DNA from: an uncultured Flavobacteriaceae bacterium
GTDB taxonomy: Bacteria; Bacteroidota; Bacteroidia; Flavobacteriales; Flavobacteriaceae
Length of the DNA: 64,000 nucleotides
Direction: 5' to 3'
Assembly: GCA_947488435.1 (NCBI GenBank)
Contig: CANKZG010000001.1
Location: 1,046,308-1,110,307 of the forward strand
Shown here in pieces: positions 1 through 7,308 of the stretch. Position 1 is the stretch's first letter. The number at the start of each line of letters is the position of its first letter. A model generated the notes under the pieces. That model saw only the letters and a list, made by a program, of their open reading frames with translations, was not told where the DNA came from and did not search any database. The position numbers and the translations under genes were made by a program.

Positions 1-246
1 ATGATTAGAGACAATGATTAACGGTCTGTTTTTGGGAATTTGATAACTATTTCTAAAGGTATAACGGGTCCCAATAAGGCGCGTTGTATTAAGTAAAGAA
101 AAATTTAAAAAACTAACGCTACGTTTATGAGCTTCATAACCAAATAGGTTAAAACAAACCCATTGAATAGGATGAAATATGAGCAACACGAGTCCAAAAC
201 AAAGAAGGTAAATTACCGATAAAGGGTAAGCCAGTAGTTTTTGCAT
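1..246 (-). CDS. plsC: 1-acyl-sn-glycerol-3-phosphate acyltransferase, partial (N-terminal 82 codons)
   Basis: The reading frame runs off the left edge of the window, so only the first 82 residues are visible. The protein starts MQKLLAYPLSVIYLLCFG, giving one hydrophobic N-terminal helix, continues through a HPIQW...GYEAHK segment, and reaches PLIIVSNH at the edge. The NH is the start of the NHxxxxD catalytic motif of PlsC/LPLAT enzymes, which acylate lysophosphatidic acid in the inner membrane during phospholipid synthesis. The TFRNSYQIPKNRP stretch before it is typical of flavobacterial PlsC. The gene follows the bacilliredoxin gene on the same strand, but a strong terminator lies between them. 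A TATTTTTG -7-like element sits only 4 bases upstream of the ATG, so a leaderless or nearly leaderless mRNA is possible. The assignment rests on the motif and the N-terminal layout; the catalytic Asp is off the window. Confidence 0.8.
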   Translation of the reverse strand, partial: MQKLLAYPLSVIYLLCFGLVLLIFHPIQWVCFNLFGYEAHKRSVSFLNFSLLNTTRLIGTRYTFRNSYQIPKNRPLIIVSNH

Positions 247-250
247 GCTA

Positions 251-287
251 CAAAAATAAAAAACCACTCTTGTTATAAGAGTGGTTT
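251..287 (-). terminator. Intrinsic terminator after the bacilliredoxin gene
   Basis: Perfect 11-bp stem (261-271 with 277-287) around a 5-base loop. On the minus strand it is followed by a T-rich run, as expected for a Rho-independent terminator of the 325-735 gene. The T-rich run also contains TATTTTTG (251-258), which matches the Bacteroidetes -7 element TAnnTTTG in front of plsC. Confidence 0.85.
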
Positions 288-324
288 CTACAAAATCTTT
301 TTAAGATGCGTAACTAATTGTACA

Positions 325-735
325 CTAGCAAAATTCGTTATACGCTTCTGTGAGGTTTTCTGCAATCATCTCTGCAGGTCTCCCTTCAATATGATGGCGT
401 TCAATCATATGAACCAACTCCCCATCTTTAAATAAAGCCATACTTGGCGAAGATGGAGGGAAAGGTACCATAAGATTCCTAGCTGTATCAACGGCTTCCG
501 TGTCTACACCTGCAAATACCGTGACAAGATGATCTGGTTTTTTACTATTTTGTAAACTTAGTTTTGCAGCAGGTCTTGCATTTGCAGCGGCACATCCGCA
601 AACAGAGTTGACCACCACTAAAGTTGTGCCTTCAGCATTTATCGCGTTTTCAACAGCTTCGGCCGTATATAATTCTTCAAACCCAGCAATCGCCAAGTCT
701 TCTCTCATCGGTTTTACTAATTCTGCGGGATACAT
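325..735 (-). CDS. Bacilliredoxin, BrxA/BrxB (YphP/YqiW) family
   Basis: This is a 136-residue thioredoxin-fold protein of the BrxA/BrxB family, full length for the family. The redox site is the CGC motif at residues 46-48 (VVNSVCGCAAANARP), and the PFPPSSPSMALFKDGELVHM and IERHHIEGR segments are family hallmarks. Family members in Firmicutes remove bacillithiol from S-bacillithiolated proteins. Many Bacteroidetes also make bacillithiol, so the same cytoplasmic de-bacillithiolation or general disulfide reductase role is likely here, by inference. It is a monocistronic unit: a good promoter (766-799) lies upstream and an intrinsic terminator (261-287) downstream. Brx A versus B cannot be told apart from the sequence, so no symbol is given. 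Confidence 0.9.
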   Translation of the reverse strand: MYPAELVKPMREDLAIAGFEELYTAEAVENAINAEGTTLVVVNSVCGCAAANARPAAKLSLQNSKKPDHLVTVFAGVDTEAVDTARNLMVPFPPSSPSMALFKDGELVHMIERHHIEGRPAEMIAENLTEAYNEFC

Positions 736-765
736 AGTCTTATTTTTTTAATTATCAATCGATTT

Positions 766-799
766 CAAAGATACGGATTTTGTCGTATTCTTAAACCAA
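766..799 (-). promoter_or_regulatory. Bacteroidetes-type promoter of the bacilliredoxin gene
   Basis: On the minus strand there is TTG, a 23-base spacer, then TATCTTTG (766-773), an exact match to the TAnnTTTG -7 element. It lies about 30 bases upstream of the start codon. Confidence 0.55.
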
Positions 800-868
800 T
801 CCTTAACATTCCGAAGAATCATTAGATACAGGCTAAAATCCTATCTTTAAAAAAAAAATAGAAACATA

Positions 869-1609
869 ATGACGAAGTGGATTATAGCACTTTTAGGGTT
901 TTGGTTTTTTAGGCTTCCGGGAGCAATTATAGGTTTTTTAGTAGGGAGTTTTGTGGACAATGTCAATAGTAGCAACCGAGGAGGAATGGGAGGTGTTTTA
1001 AGAGACATCGCACAGCAAAAAGTATCTCCTGCTGATTTTGAATTGAACTTACTATCCTTGTGTTCCATTGTTATAAAGGCAGACGGAACCGTAAGTCAGC
1101 GAGAGCTAGATTACGTACGACAATATTTTTTAAGTACCTATGGAAAGGAAAAGGCAAATGCAATTTTTAGAACCTTTAATGATGTCATTAAAAACAGAGA
1201 GGTTTCCGCGCAACGTATTTGTCAGTATTTAAACCAGCGAACGCGATATGAGGTGCGCCTGCAATTATTGCATTTTCTTTTTGGAATTGCGCAAGCAGAT
1301 GGAAGTATTAGTGCTCCAGAGATTAATAAGATAGGAGAAATAGCTACCTACCTACGTGTAAATGCCAGAGATTTTGAAAGCATTAAAGCGATGTTCGTTA
1401 AATCGGTAGATAACGCCTATAAGATATTAGAAATCGAAAAAACAGCAAGTGACGAAGCTGTTAAGCGAGCCTACAGAACAATGGCAAAAAAATACCATCC
1501 AGATCGTGTAATTACAGAAAATGAAGCCATAAAAAAAGGAGCCGAAGAAAAGTTTAAACAGGTTCAAAAAGCCTATGAAGAAATACAAAAACAGCGAGGT
1601 ATAGGGTAA
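869..1609 (+). CDS. TerB-like and J-domain protein (DjlA-type co-chaperone)
   Basis: The 246-residue protein begins with a short hydrophobic, glycine-rich segment (residues 4-30) that could anchor it in the inner membrane. Residues 55-165 form a TerB-like helical domain with the repeated acidic signatures KADGTVSQREL and AQADGSISAPEI. The C-terminus (about 180-240) is a J-domain with the HPD motif at 210-212 (AKKYHPDR). This order, membrane segment then TerB then J-domain, is that of DjlA, which stimulates DnaK ATPase at the membrane. The substrate is unknown. The HupE/UreJ-like gene follows 38 bases downstream on the same strand and may be cotranscribed. Confidence 0.85.
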   Translation: MTKWIIALLGFWFFRLPGAIIGFLVGSFVDNVNSSNRGGMGGVLRDIAQQKVSPADFELNLLSLCSIVIKADGTVSQRELDYVRQYFLSTYGKEKANAIFRTFNDVIKNREVSAQRICQYLNQRTRYEVRLQLLHFLFGIAQADGSISAPEINKIGEIATYLRVNARDFESIKAMFVKSVDNAYKILEIEKTASDEAVKRAYRTMAKKYHPDRVITENEAIKKGAEEKFKQVQKAYEEIQKQRGIG

Positions 1610-1647
1610 TACTTTGGAACCAATTAAAAAATGCAAGTAATTAACAG

Positions 1648-2232
1648 ATGATAGATTTTTGGTTTTACTTAAAATTAGGATTACAGCATGTACTAGATTT
1701 TAATGCGTATGATCATATTCTTTTTCTTTGGGCAATGACGTTGCCTTTCTCCTTTAAACATTGGAAAAAGGTACTTTTACTTGTCACTGTTTTCACCATT
1801 ACACATTGCCTTGCATTAGTGGCTTCGGTTTTTAAGATTGTAACGGTTGAGCCTGCGCTCATTGAGTTCCTCATTCCTATAACTATTTTATTTACGGCAA
1901 TTTACGCCTTGTTTTTTGCGAAATCCGAAAAACCGCTGAACCGAATCGTTGGACCAACCATAGCGACTGCTTTTTTTGGGGGTATACACGGGTTTGGATT
2001 TTCAACCTATTTTAAACTTCTTATTTCGGGAGCATCGGAAAAAACATTACCACTTCTTGGTTTTGCCGGAGGTATAGAAATAGCGCAATCAATCATTGTT
2101 TTTAGTGTACTCGTACTTGGCTATATTTTTAAAGACCGTTTTCGTTTTAAAGGTTGGATTTATGTAACTGTCAGTGCACTTATTATAGTTGTTATTACAA
2201 TACCGCTATTAATTAAAACGTTTCCTTGGTAG
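1648..2232 (+). CDS. HupE/UreJ family membrane protein
   Basis: A 194-residue integral membrane protein with about six hydrophobic segments. The N-terminal segment GLQHVLDFNAYDHILFL contains the conserved histidines and aspartate (GxxHxxxxxDHxLF) of the HupE/UreJ family, and FFGGIHGFGFS repeats a His-containing motif in the middle. HupE/UreJ proteins are thought to be nickel or cobalt permeases, or accessory proteins of urease and hydrogenase. No urease or hydrogenase gene is visible nearby, so the metal substrate is unknown. Members without such neighbours are common in Flavobacteriaceae. Confidence 0.85.
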   Translation: MIDFWFYLKLGLQHVLDFNAYDHILFLWAMTLPFSFKHWKKVLLLVTVFTITHCLALVASVFKIVTVEPALIEFLIPITILFTAIYALFFAKSEKPLNRIVGPTIATAFFGGIHGFGFSTYFKLLISGASEKTLPLLGFAGGIEIAQSIIVFSVLVLGYIFKDRFRFKGWIYVTVSALIIVVITIPLLIKTFPW

Positions 2233-2324
2233 ATATTTTCACGGAAAATTAACCTTTTGGGGTTGTGGAGCAGTTATAAAGAGGGTATCTTAGTCTTTTG
2301 CCCTGATGGTAATTAATTCGATCA

Positions 2325-2750
2325 ATGAATGTAGATAAACAAGCAAAATACGATACGGCCTATCTAAAGATGGCTAAAGAATGGGCTCAATTATCGTATT
2401 GCAAACGTAAACAAGTAGGGGCAATTGTTGTAAAAGATCGCATGATTATTTCGGATGGGTATAATGGAACTCCAACAGGTTTTGAGAACGTATGCGAGGA
2501 TGATGATGGAAATACCAAATGGTATGTTTTGCATGCTGAGGCCAATGCAATTTCTAAACTGGCATCATCTACGCAGTCCTGTGTAGATGCAACGTTGTAT
2601 ATTACTTTATCACCGTGCAAAGAATGCAGTAAACTAATTCATCAATCTGGCATAAAACGTGTGGTATATTTAGAAGCATATAAAGATAGTTCAGGTTTGG
2701 ATTTTTTAAAAAAAGCCGGAGTAGCGGTTGTGCAAATGCAGTTGCACTAA
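2325..2750 (+). CDS. Deoxycytidylate (dCMP) deaminase family protein
   Basis: A 141-residue zinc-dependent cytidine deaminase fold protein. The metal site is visible as H70-A-E72 (VLHAEANAI) and PCKEC with C98 and C101. The GYNGTPTGFENVCED segment is typical of dCMP deaminases (ComEB-like), which convert dCMP to dUMP for thymidylate synthesis in the cytoplasm. The length is normal for the Bacteroidetes form. The S41 protease gene follows 37 bases downstream on the same strand, an arrangement frequent in flavobacteria, so the two probably share a transcript. Substrate specificity (dCMP versus free cytidine) is inferred from family resemblance. Confidence 0.9.
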   Translation: MNVDKQAKYDTAYLKMAKEWAQLSYCKRKQVGAIVVKDRMIISDGYNGTPTGFENVCEDDDGNTKWYVLHAEANAISKLASSTQSCVDATLYITLSPCKECSKLIHQSGIKRVVYLEAYKDSSGLDFLKKAGVAVVQMQLH

Positions 2751-2787
2751 TAGGGCTGGAAAATAGTGAATTCCCCAAAAAGAAAGC

Positions 2788-4413
2788 ATGAATAGAAAAT
2801 ATAGTTTTGTTTGGCCTACCGTAATAGCATTAGCATTGGCTATCGGTATTTTCATTGGAGGAAAGCTCCATTTTAATGACAGTCCTGAAAAACTTTTCAC
2901 TACTAACTCAAAAAAGGACAAGTTAAATCGTCTTATCGATTATATTGATTACGAATATGTAGATCAGATTGATACGGATAGTATTGTAGATGTTACCGTA
3001 AATAATATTTTAGACAAATTGGATCCTCACTCGGTATATATACCGCGTCAGGAAATGGATAAAGTTGCTGAAAATATGAAAGGTGACTTTGTAGGGATAG
3101 GGATTAATTTTTACATGTATAAGGATACCGTAGCTGTGATTAGACCTGTTCCCAATGGGCCTTCGGATAAGAAAGGTGTGCTTCCGGGAGATCGAATTTT
3201 AAGAGCAGATGGGGAACCGCTATTTGGAAAAGATCTCGGAGATAATAGTGTGGTAAAACAACTTAAAGGTAAGCGCGGCTCAAAAGTAAAATTGGAGATT
3301 TATCGAAAAGAGATGGATAGCCTGTTTAGCATTACCGTAAAAAGAGATCGTATTCCTATTAAGAGCGTTGATGCGCGCTTTATGTTGGATTCAGATATTG
3401 GGTATATTAAAATTAATCGTTTTGCAGAATCTACTTATAAAGAATTTAAAACAGCGCTAAAGGAACTTCAAAAAGAAGGAGCGGAAAAATTAGTTTTAGA
3501 TTTAAGAGATAATCCAGGGGGCTATTTAGGAATTGCGGAACAAATGGCAGATGAGTTTTTAGAAGATGGAAAACTTATTCTTTTTACAAAAAATAAAAAA
3601 GGAAAGGTTGATAAAGCTTTCGCCACCTCCAAAGGAGATTTTGAAGACAAACCGGTTTATGTATTAATTAATGAGCGTTCCGCTTCTGCAAGTGAGATTA
3701 TTGCAGGAGCATTACAAGATAATGATATTGGGACTATTGTAGGACGACGTTCGTTTGGTAAAGGATTAGTGCAGCGTGAGATGGATTTAGGGGATGGTTC
3801 TGCAGTGCGTCTAACGGTCTCACGATATTATACGCCTACCGGAAGATCGATTCAAAAAGACTATAAAAAAGGGAATAAAGATTACTATCAAAAATTTACA
3901 GCGCGCTATCAAAGTGGAGAACTACTTTCCGTTGATAGTATTAAGGTTGCCGATTCTTTAAAATTCACAACTCCTTTGGGCAAGGTTGTATATGGTGGTG
4001 GTGGCATTATTCCTGATGTTTTCGTTCCAATTGGATCCAACGAAGAGGAGGCCATTAAAAGTATGTCTAGTCTTGGGTTTATCTCGTATTTCATCTTTGA
4101 ACATTTAGAGGAGGATCGAAAACGATATCAAATATATAGTCTAGAGGAATTTCTTAAGGATTTCACGGTTGATGATATTCTTTTTGAAAGATTTATTGAC
4201 TACTGTATTAACAATAATATTAAAATTGACTTTTATACCTACGAAGAAAGCATTAAGCGCTATTTAAAAGCAACTTTAGCGGTACAACTTTTTGACGAGA
4301 ATTACGGAGCTAAAATCAGAAGCGTTTCGGACCCTATGTTACAGAAAGTGCTTGAATTGGAACGTGCTACCATTGCCCAAGACGAAGCCAGTCGGATCGA
4401 AGCAAAAAACTAA
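2788..4413 (+). CDS. S41 family C-terminal processing peptidase (CtpA-like)
   Basis: A 541-residue protease with an uncleaved-looking N-terminal hydrophobic anchor (residues 9-25), which places the enzyme in the periplasm on the inner membrane. A PDZ domain covers roughly residues 90-175 (GIGINFYM, GVLPGDRILRADG). The peptidase domain follows, with the KLVLDLRDNPGG motif, the catalytic serine in NERSASASEI (near 300) and the lysine in RRSFGKGLVQ (K325). Such proteases use a Ser-Lys dyad to trim C-termini of secreted or membrane proteins. The gene ends in a 4-base convergent overlap with the esterase gene, leaving no room for a dedicated terminator. Confidence 0.92.
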   Translation: MNRKYSFVWPTVIALALAIGIFIGGKLHFNDSPEKLFTTNSKKDKLNRLIDYIDYEYVDQIDTDSIVDVTVNNILDKLDPHSVYIPRQEMDKVAENMKGDFVGIGINFYMYKDTVAVIRPVPNGPSDKKGVLPGDRILRADGEPLFGKDLGDNSVVKQLKGKRGSKVKLEIYRKEMDSLFSITVKRDRIPIKSVDARFMLDSDIGYIKINRFAESTYKEFKTALKELQKEGAEKLVLDLRDNPGGYLGIAEQMADEFLEDGKLILFTKNKKGKVDKAFATSKGDFEDKPVYVLINERSASASEIIAGALQDNDIGTIVGRRSFGKGLVQREMDLGDGSAVRLTVSRYYTPTGRSIQKDYKKGNKDYYQKFTARYQSGELLSVDSIKVADSLKFTTPLGKVVYGGGGIIPDVFVPIGSNEEEAIKSMSSLGFISYFIFEHLEEDRKRYQIYSLEEFLKDFTVDDILFERFIDYCINNNIKIDFYTYEESIKRYLKATLAVQLFDENYGAKIRSVSDPMLQKVLELERATIAQDEASRIEAKN

Positions 4414-5789
4414 TGATTTTCTAATAACCCAATAAACAAGGTATTACTTTTGTATTTATCAAAGGCAGGTGTCTTTGAGATTTGTTCTTTTTTTATTCCT
4501 CCTTCAAGCGCAATTTTTAAGTGACTTAAAGTTTGTTGTAGTTTGTATAGACGACTGTAACTTTGGGCTAATCGATAATGAACGTGTGGATCATCTTTGC
4601 GCTGAATCGCCAATAGACGATCACAATACAATGCCTGCTTAAATTTTTTATTGCGCACCTGACCAAAAGAAGTCTCTATTGCCATGGCAAATAAATGATA
4701 CCGAATTCTTTTCCACATTTTTTGATAGGCAATTTGGTTGTGGTCTTTGTAGTCCTTATCCAATTTAGTAATCGCTTTTTCCCACCATTCATAATTTGGA
4801 TTCTCAGGTAGTTGCTTCATACCTTGCCCGAACTTTGCGTCAAATTGTTTTCTTATAGAGACCTCAGTTGTGGCGATCTTACTTTGCTGTTTTACCGCGG
4901 ACTTGTAGCTTTTGGTTTTTTTTAAAGCAACTGTTTTTTGATGCAAGCTATCCAGTTTAAAATAAACGGAATAGTTTGCAATAATATATTCCATCTGATG
5001 AACCGCGCTATGCAGTTTTCTTTGAAGGAGTAGTGAATCTACAATGTGATAATCTTTTAAGAATCCTTCCTTAATAGTTTCTCGGTTTCCTGCTTTTATT
5101 GCTTTTTGATACGCTTGTAATTCGAGCCAATGAAATGCACGGTTAATTTGTTTAGGGGGTGGCCATTTATGACCATCCTCATAGCGAAAAATTTGATATG
5201 GAATTTGTACTGAGTCTAACCTTTTGGCTACAGCAAACATTTCTTGATAATTCATATCTTCATCACCTACTAAACCCACGTATGAAAAAGAATCGCTATT
5301 GGTTGGAGTATATAAAAAATTTGGAGCAAATCCCGCACCACAAGCAATGACTCCTTGTATTGCTTTGCCTAAAACGGCAATGGTGGAGGCAAGTCGAGAT
5401 CCACCAGAAAACCCAGCAGTATAAATTCTTTTCTCGTTAATAGAAAACAATGAGAAAAGACGTTCGAAGAGATCTTCTGCAATTCTTAGATTTTGAGCAA
5501 ACGGACCATTTCGTGAAGCATTTGAACAAACTAAGATATAGCCATATTTTTCTGCACTAGCAGTAAAAGGATGTATGCCTCGTTTCCCGTTACCGGAAGG
5601 GTCGAAAATAAAAACAATAGGATAGGATTTGGTCAGGTCAAATTGCTGAGGAAGATAAAGTGCGAAAGTTTCAGAAGTTTCATTGGCAACTGCAATGGAG
5701 TCTAGAATTACTCCTTTCTGCCATGGCGATTCTTGCGCCAAACCAATGTTCAGTACCGCAAAAAAGAGATATGTCCAATACTTATGCAT
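4410..5789 (-). CDS. Secreted alpha/beta hydrolase (esterase-like) with helical C-terminal region
   Basis: The 459-residue protein starts with a signal peptide (cleavage after about residue 19, NIGLAQ|ES). Residues 40-210 look like an alpha/beta hydrolase of the PHB depolymerase/feruloyl esterase type. The nucleophile is in GFSGGSR (S128), with acidic candidates in LVGDEDMNY and the histidine in YEDGHKWPP (H207). The remaining 250 residues are lysine-rich and helical, with a TPR-like feel (HVHYRLAQSYSRLYKLQQTL), and carry no recognised catalytic motif. It is probably the last gene of a marC, small membrane protein, hydrolase operon, with 26-27 base gaps. The natural substrate is unknown. Its stop overlaps that of the convergent S41 protease gene. 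Confidence 0.7.
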   Translation of the reverse strand: MHKYWTYLFFAVLNIGLAQESPWQKGVILDSIAVANETSETFALYLPQQFDLTKSYPIVFIFDPSGNGKRGIHPFTASAEKYGYILVCSNASRNGPFAQNLRIAEDLFERLFSLFSINEKRIYTAGFSGGSRLASTIAVLGKAIQGVIACGAGFAPNFLYTPTNSDSFSYVGLVGDEDMNYQEMFAVAKRLDSVQIPYQIFRYEDGHKWPPPKQINRAFHWLELQAYQKAIKAGNRETIKEGFLKDYHIVDSLLLQRKLHSAVHQMEYIIANYSVYFKLDSLHQKTVALKKTKSYKSAVKQQSKIATTEVSIRKQFDAKFGQGMKQLPENPNYEWWEKAITKLDKDYKDHNQIAYQKMWKRIRYHLFAMAIETSFGQVRNKKFKQALYCDRLLAIQRKDDPHVHYRLAQSYSRLYKLQQTLSHLKIALEGGIKKEQISKTPAFDKYKSNTLFIGLLENH

Positions 5790-5815
5790 AGTTTGGAAAG
5801 AAATACCAAATGCTG

Positions 5816-6016
5816 CTATTTCTTAACTTTTTTTTCAATTTTCTTAGCTGTAGCAAAAATCAACAGCAATACAATAGCACATAATGAAGCTACAATACCG
5901 ATCAAGGCAATAACACTATTGCCTTCGAAAGGAGCATTGAAATCAACTAGAGTCACGTTATAAGCAATAAGTAATATTGCTAAAACGATGAGAATAATAA
6001 GCACTATTTTATTCAT
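5816..6016 (-). CDS. Small two-helix membrane protein of unknown function
   Basis: A 66-residue protein with two predicted transmembrane helices: about residues 4-23 (IVLIILIVLAILLIAYNV) and 36-56. The second helix is followed by a lysine-rich tail (KKIEKKVKK), suggesting a cytoplasmic C-terminus. The loop contains DFNAPFEGNS. I do not recognise a named family; similar short proteins are common in Flavobacteriaceae. It lies between marC and the esterase gene on the same strand with short gaps, which supports it being real. The overlapping plus-strand frame of similar length lacks comparable structure. Confidence 0.65.
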   Translation of the reverse strand: MNKIVLIILIVLAILLIAYNVTLVDFNAPFEGNSVIALIGIVASLCAIVLLLIFATAKKIEKKVKK

Positions 6017-6043
6017 ATCACAAGAAGGATTTTCAGAATAAGG

Positions 6044-6616
6044 TTAAAATAATTCGTTAATATTGGTTGCGAATAATTTTACCGCAATTGCCAATAAAAT
6101 CACCCCAAATACTTTTCTAATAATACCAAGGCCACTCTTTCCTAAAATAGTTTTAAGCTTTTTAGAAGATAGCAACACTAAGTATACAAAGATAATATTT
6201 ACAATAATTGCCACTACAATATTTTGAACAGCGTACTCGGCACGTAACGATAAGATAGAGGTCATCGTTCCAGCACCAGCAATTAATGGAAAAGCTATAG
6301 GCACTATGGAAGCCGTTTCGGGTTTATCATCTTTGTAAAGCGTAATCCCCAAAATCATTTCTAATGCCATAAAGAAAATCACAAAAGCTCCTGCTACGGC
6401 AAAAGCATTTACATCAATCCCAATAAGATTTAAAATTTCTTCGCCAATAAAAAGAAAGGCAATCATAATTCCCGCGGCAACGATGCTTGCTTTTTCGGAT
6501 TGAATGTGTCCTACTTTTTCACGTAGACCAATAATAATAGGAATACTTCCCAGAATATCGATCACAGCAAAAAGAACCATACTGGCTGTAGCTATTTCTT
6601 TGAAGTTAAATTGCAT
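6044..6616 (-). CDS. MarC family integral membrane protein
   Basis: A 190-residue protein with about six transmembrane helices. The N-terminus (FAVIDILGSIPIIIGL) matches the MarC/YhgN family pattern 'xxDPxGxxPxF', in its Bacteroidetes variant, and PIAFPLIAGAGTMTSIL is the second family signature. MarC was once linked to multiple antibiotic resistance, but that link was not upheld and the transported substrate, if any, is unknown. A promoter with both -33 and -7 elements lies in the region shared with the divergent DUF3109 gene. It probably heads an operon with the small membrane protein and the esterase. Confidence 0.9.
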   Translation of the reverse strand: MQFNFKEIATASMVLFAVIDILGSIPIIIGLREKVGHIQSEKASIVAAGIMIAFLFIGEEILNLIGIDVNAFAVAGAFVIFFMALEMILGITLYKDDKPETASIVPIAFPLIAGAGTMTSILSLRAEYAVQNIVVAIIVNIIFVYLVLLSSKKLKTILGKSGLGIIRKVFGVILLAIAVKLFATNINELF

Positions 6617-6632
6617 ACCTAAATATTTGCCG

Positions 6633-6667
6633 CAAATTTACCGCTAAAAAGCGCGTTATAATACAAA
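6633..6667 (-). promoter_or_regulatory. Promoter of marC operon
   Basis: Minus-strand TTTG, a 23-base spacer and TAAATTTG (6633-6640), an exact TAnnTTTG -7 element, 17 bases upstream of the marC start codon. Confidence 0.55.
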
Positions 6668-6709
6668 TAAATTGCTTTTTAATCCAATAATGACATTCCT
6701 TTAAAGCAT

Positions 6710-6717
6710 TATCTTTG
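6710..6717 (+). promoter_or_regulatory. -7 element of the DUF3109 gene promoter
   Basis: TATCTTTG, an exact TAnnTTTG match, 18 bases upstream of the ATG. No clear TTTG -33 element is present at the usual distance. Confidence 0.45.
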
Positions 6718-6735
6718 TATTAAAATAGCACTGCA

Positions 6736-7308
6736 ATGTTTCAACTAGACAGCACCATTGTTTCCGAAGAAATACTAACAAATGATTTTGTTTGTAATCT
6801 ATCGGCCTGTAAAGGGGCTTGTTGTGTTGATGGGGAAGCGGGAGCTCCTGTGGAAGATAAGGAAACGGAAATATTGGTTGATATTTTCAAAGAGGTGAAA
6901 CCTTATTTGCGTCCCGAAGGGATTGCTGCTATAGAAGAACAAGGTGCTTTTGTTAAAGGAGAAGATGGGGAATGGGAAACCCCATTGGTAAATAAAAGTG
7001 AATGCGCGTATGTTACTTTTTCGGAAAACGGAACCGCTAAATGCGGTCTGGAAGCGGCCTATAACGCAGGAGTAACGCAATGGAAAAAACCCATTTCTTG
7101 TCATTTGTACCCCGTTAGAGTTCGTGAATATTCTGAATTTACGGCAGTTAATTACCATCAATGGCACATTTGCGATACAGCATGTACACTTGGAGCGTCT
7201 CTTAAAGTGCCTATTTATAAGTTTGTAAAGGAAGCTTTAGTGCGAAAGTTTGGAAGTGAGTGGTACGCAAAATTAGAGGAAGTAGCAGAGGAATATACTA
7301 AATCGTAG
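6736..7308 (+). CDS. DUF3109 family protein
   Basis: A 190-residue cytoplasmic protein of the DUF3109 family, common in Bacteroidetes. The N-terminal half has the cysteine cluster CNLSACKGACCVDGEAGAP, and further cysteines occur in SECAYVTF, AKCGLEAAY, PISCHLYPVRV and WHICDTACTLGA. The pattern resembles the zinc/iron-binding 'CxxxCC' proteins, so a bound metal ion is likely, but the function is unknown. The gene is divergent from marC and its 3' end overlaps the convergent sensor kinase gene by 11 bases. Confidence 0.88.
   Translation: MFQLDSTIVSEEILTNDFVCNLSACKGACCVDGEAGAPVEDKETEILVDIFKEVKPYLRPEGIAAIEEQGAFVKGEDGEWETPLVNKSECAYVTFSENGTAKCGLEAAYNAGVTQWKKPISCHLYPVRVREYSEFTAVNYHQWHICDTACTLGASLKVPIYKFVKEALVRKFGSEWYAKLEEVAEEYTKS

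Noticed and set aside
5733-5963. 76-codon plus-strand frame over the small membrane protein
   Set aside because: It is antisense to two genes of a likely operon; the minus-strand product has clear membrane helices and a better position.
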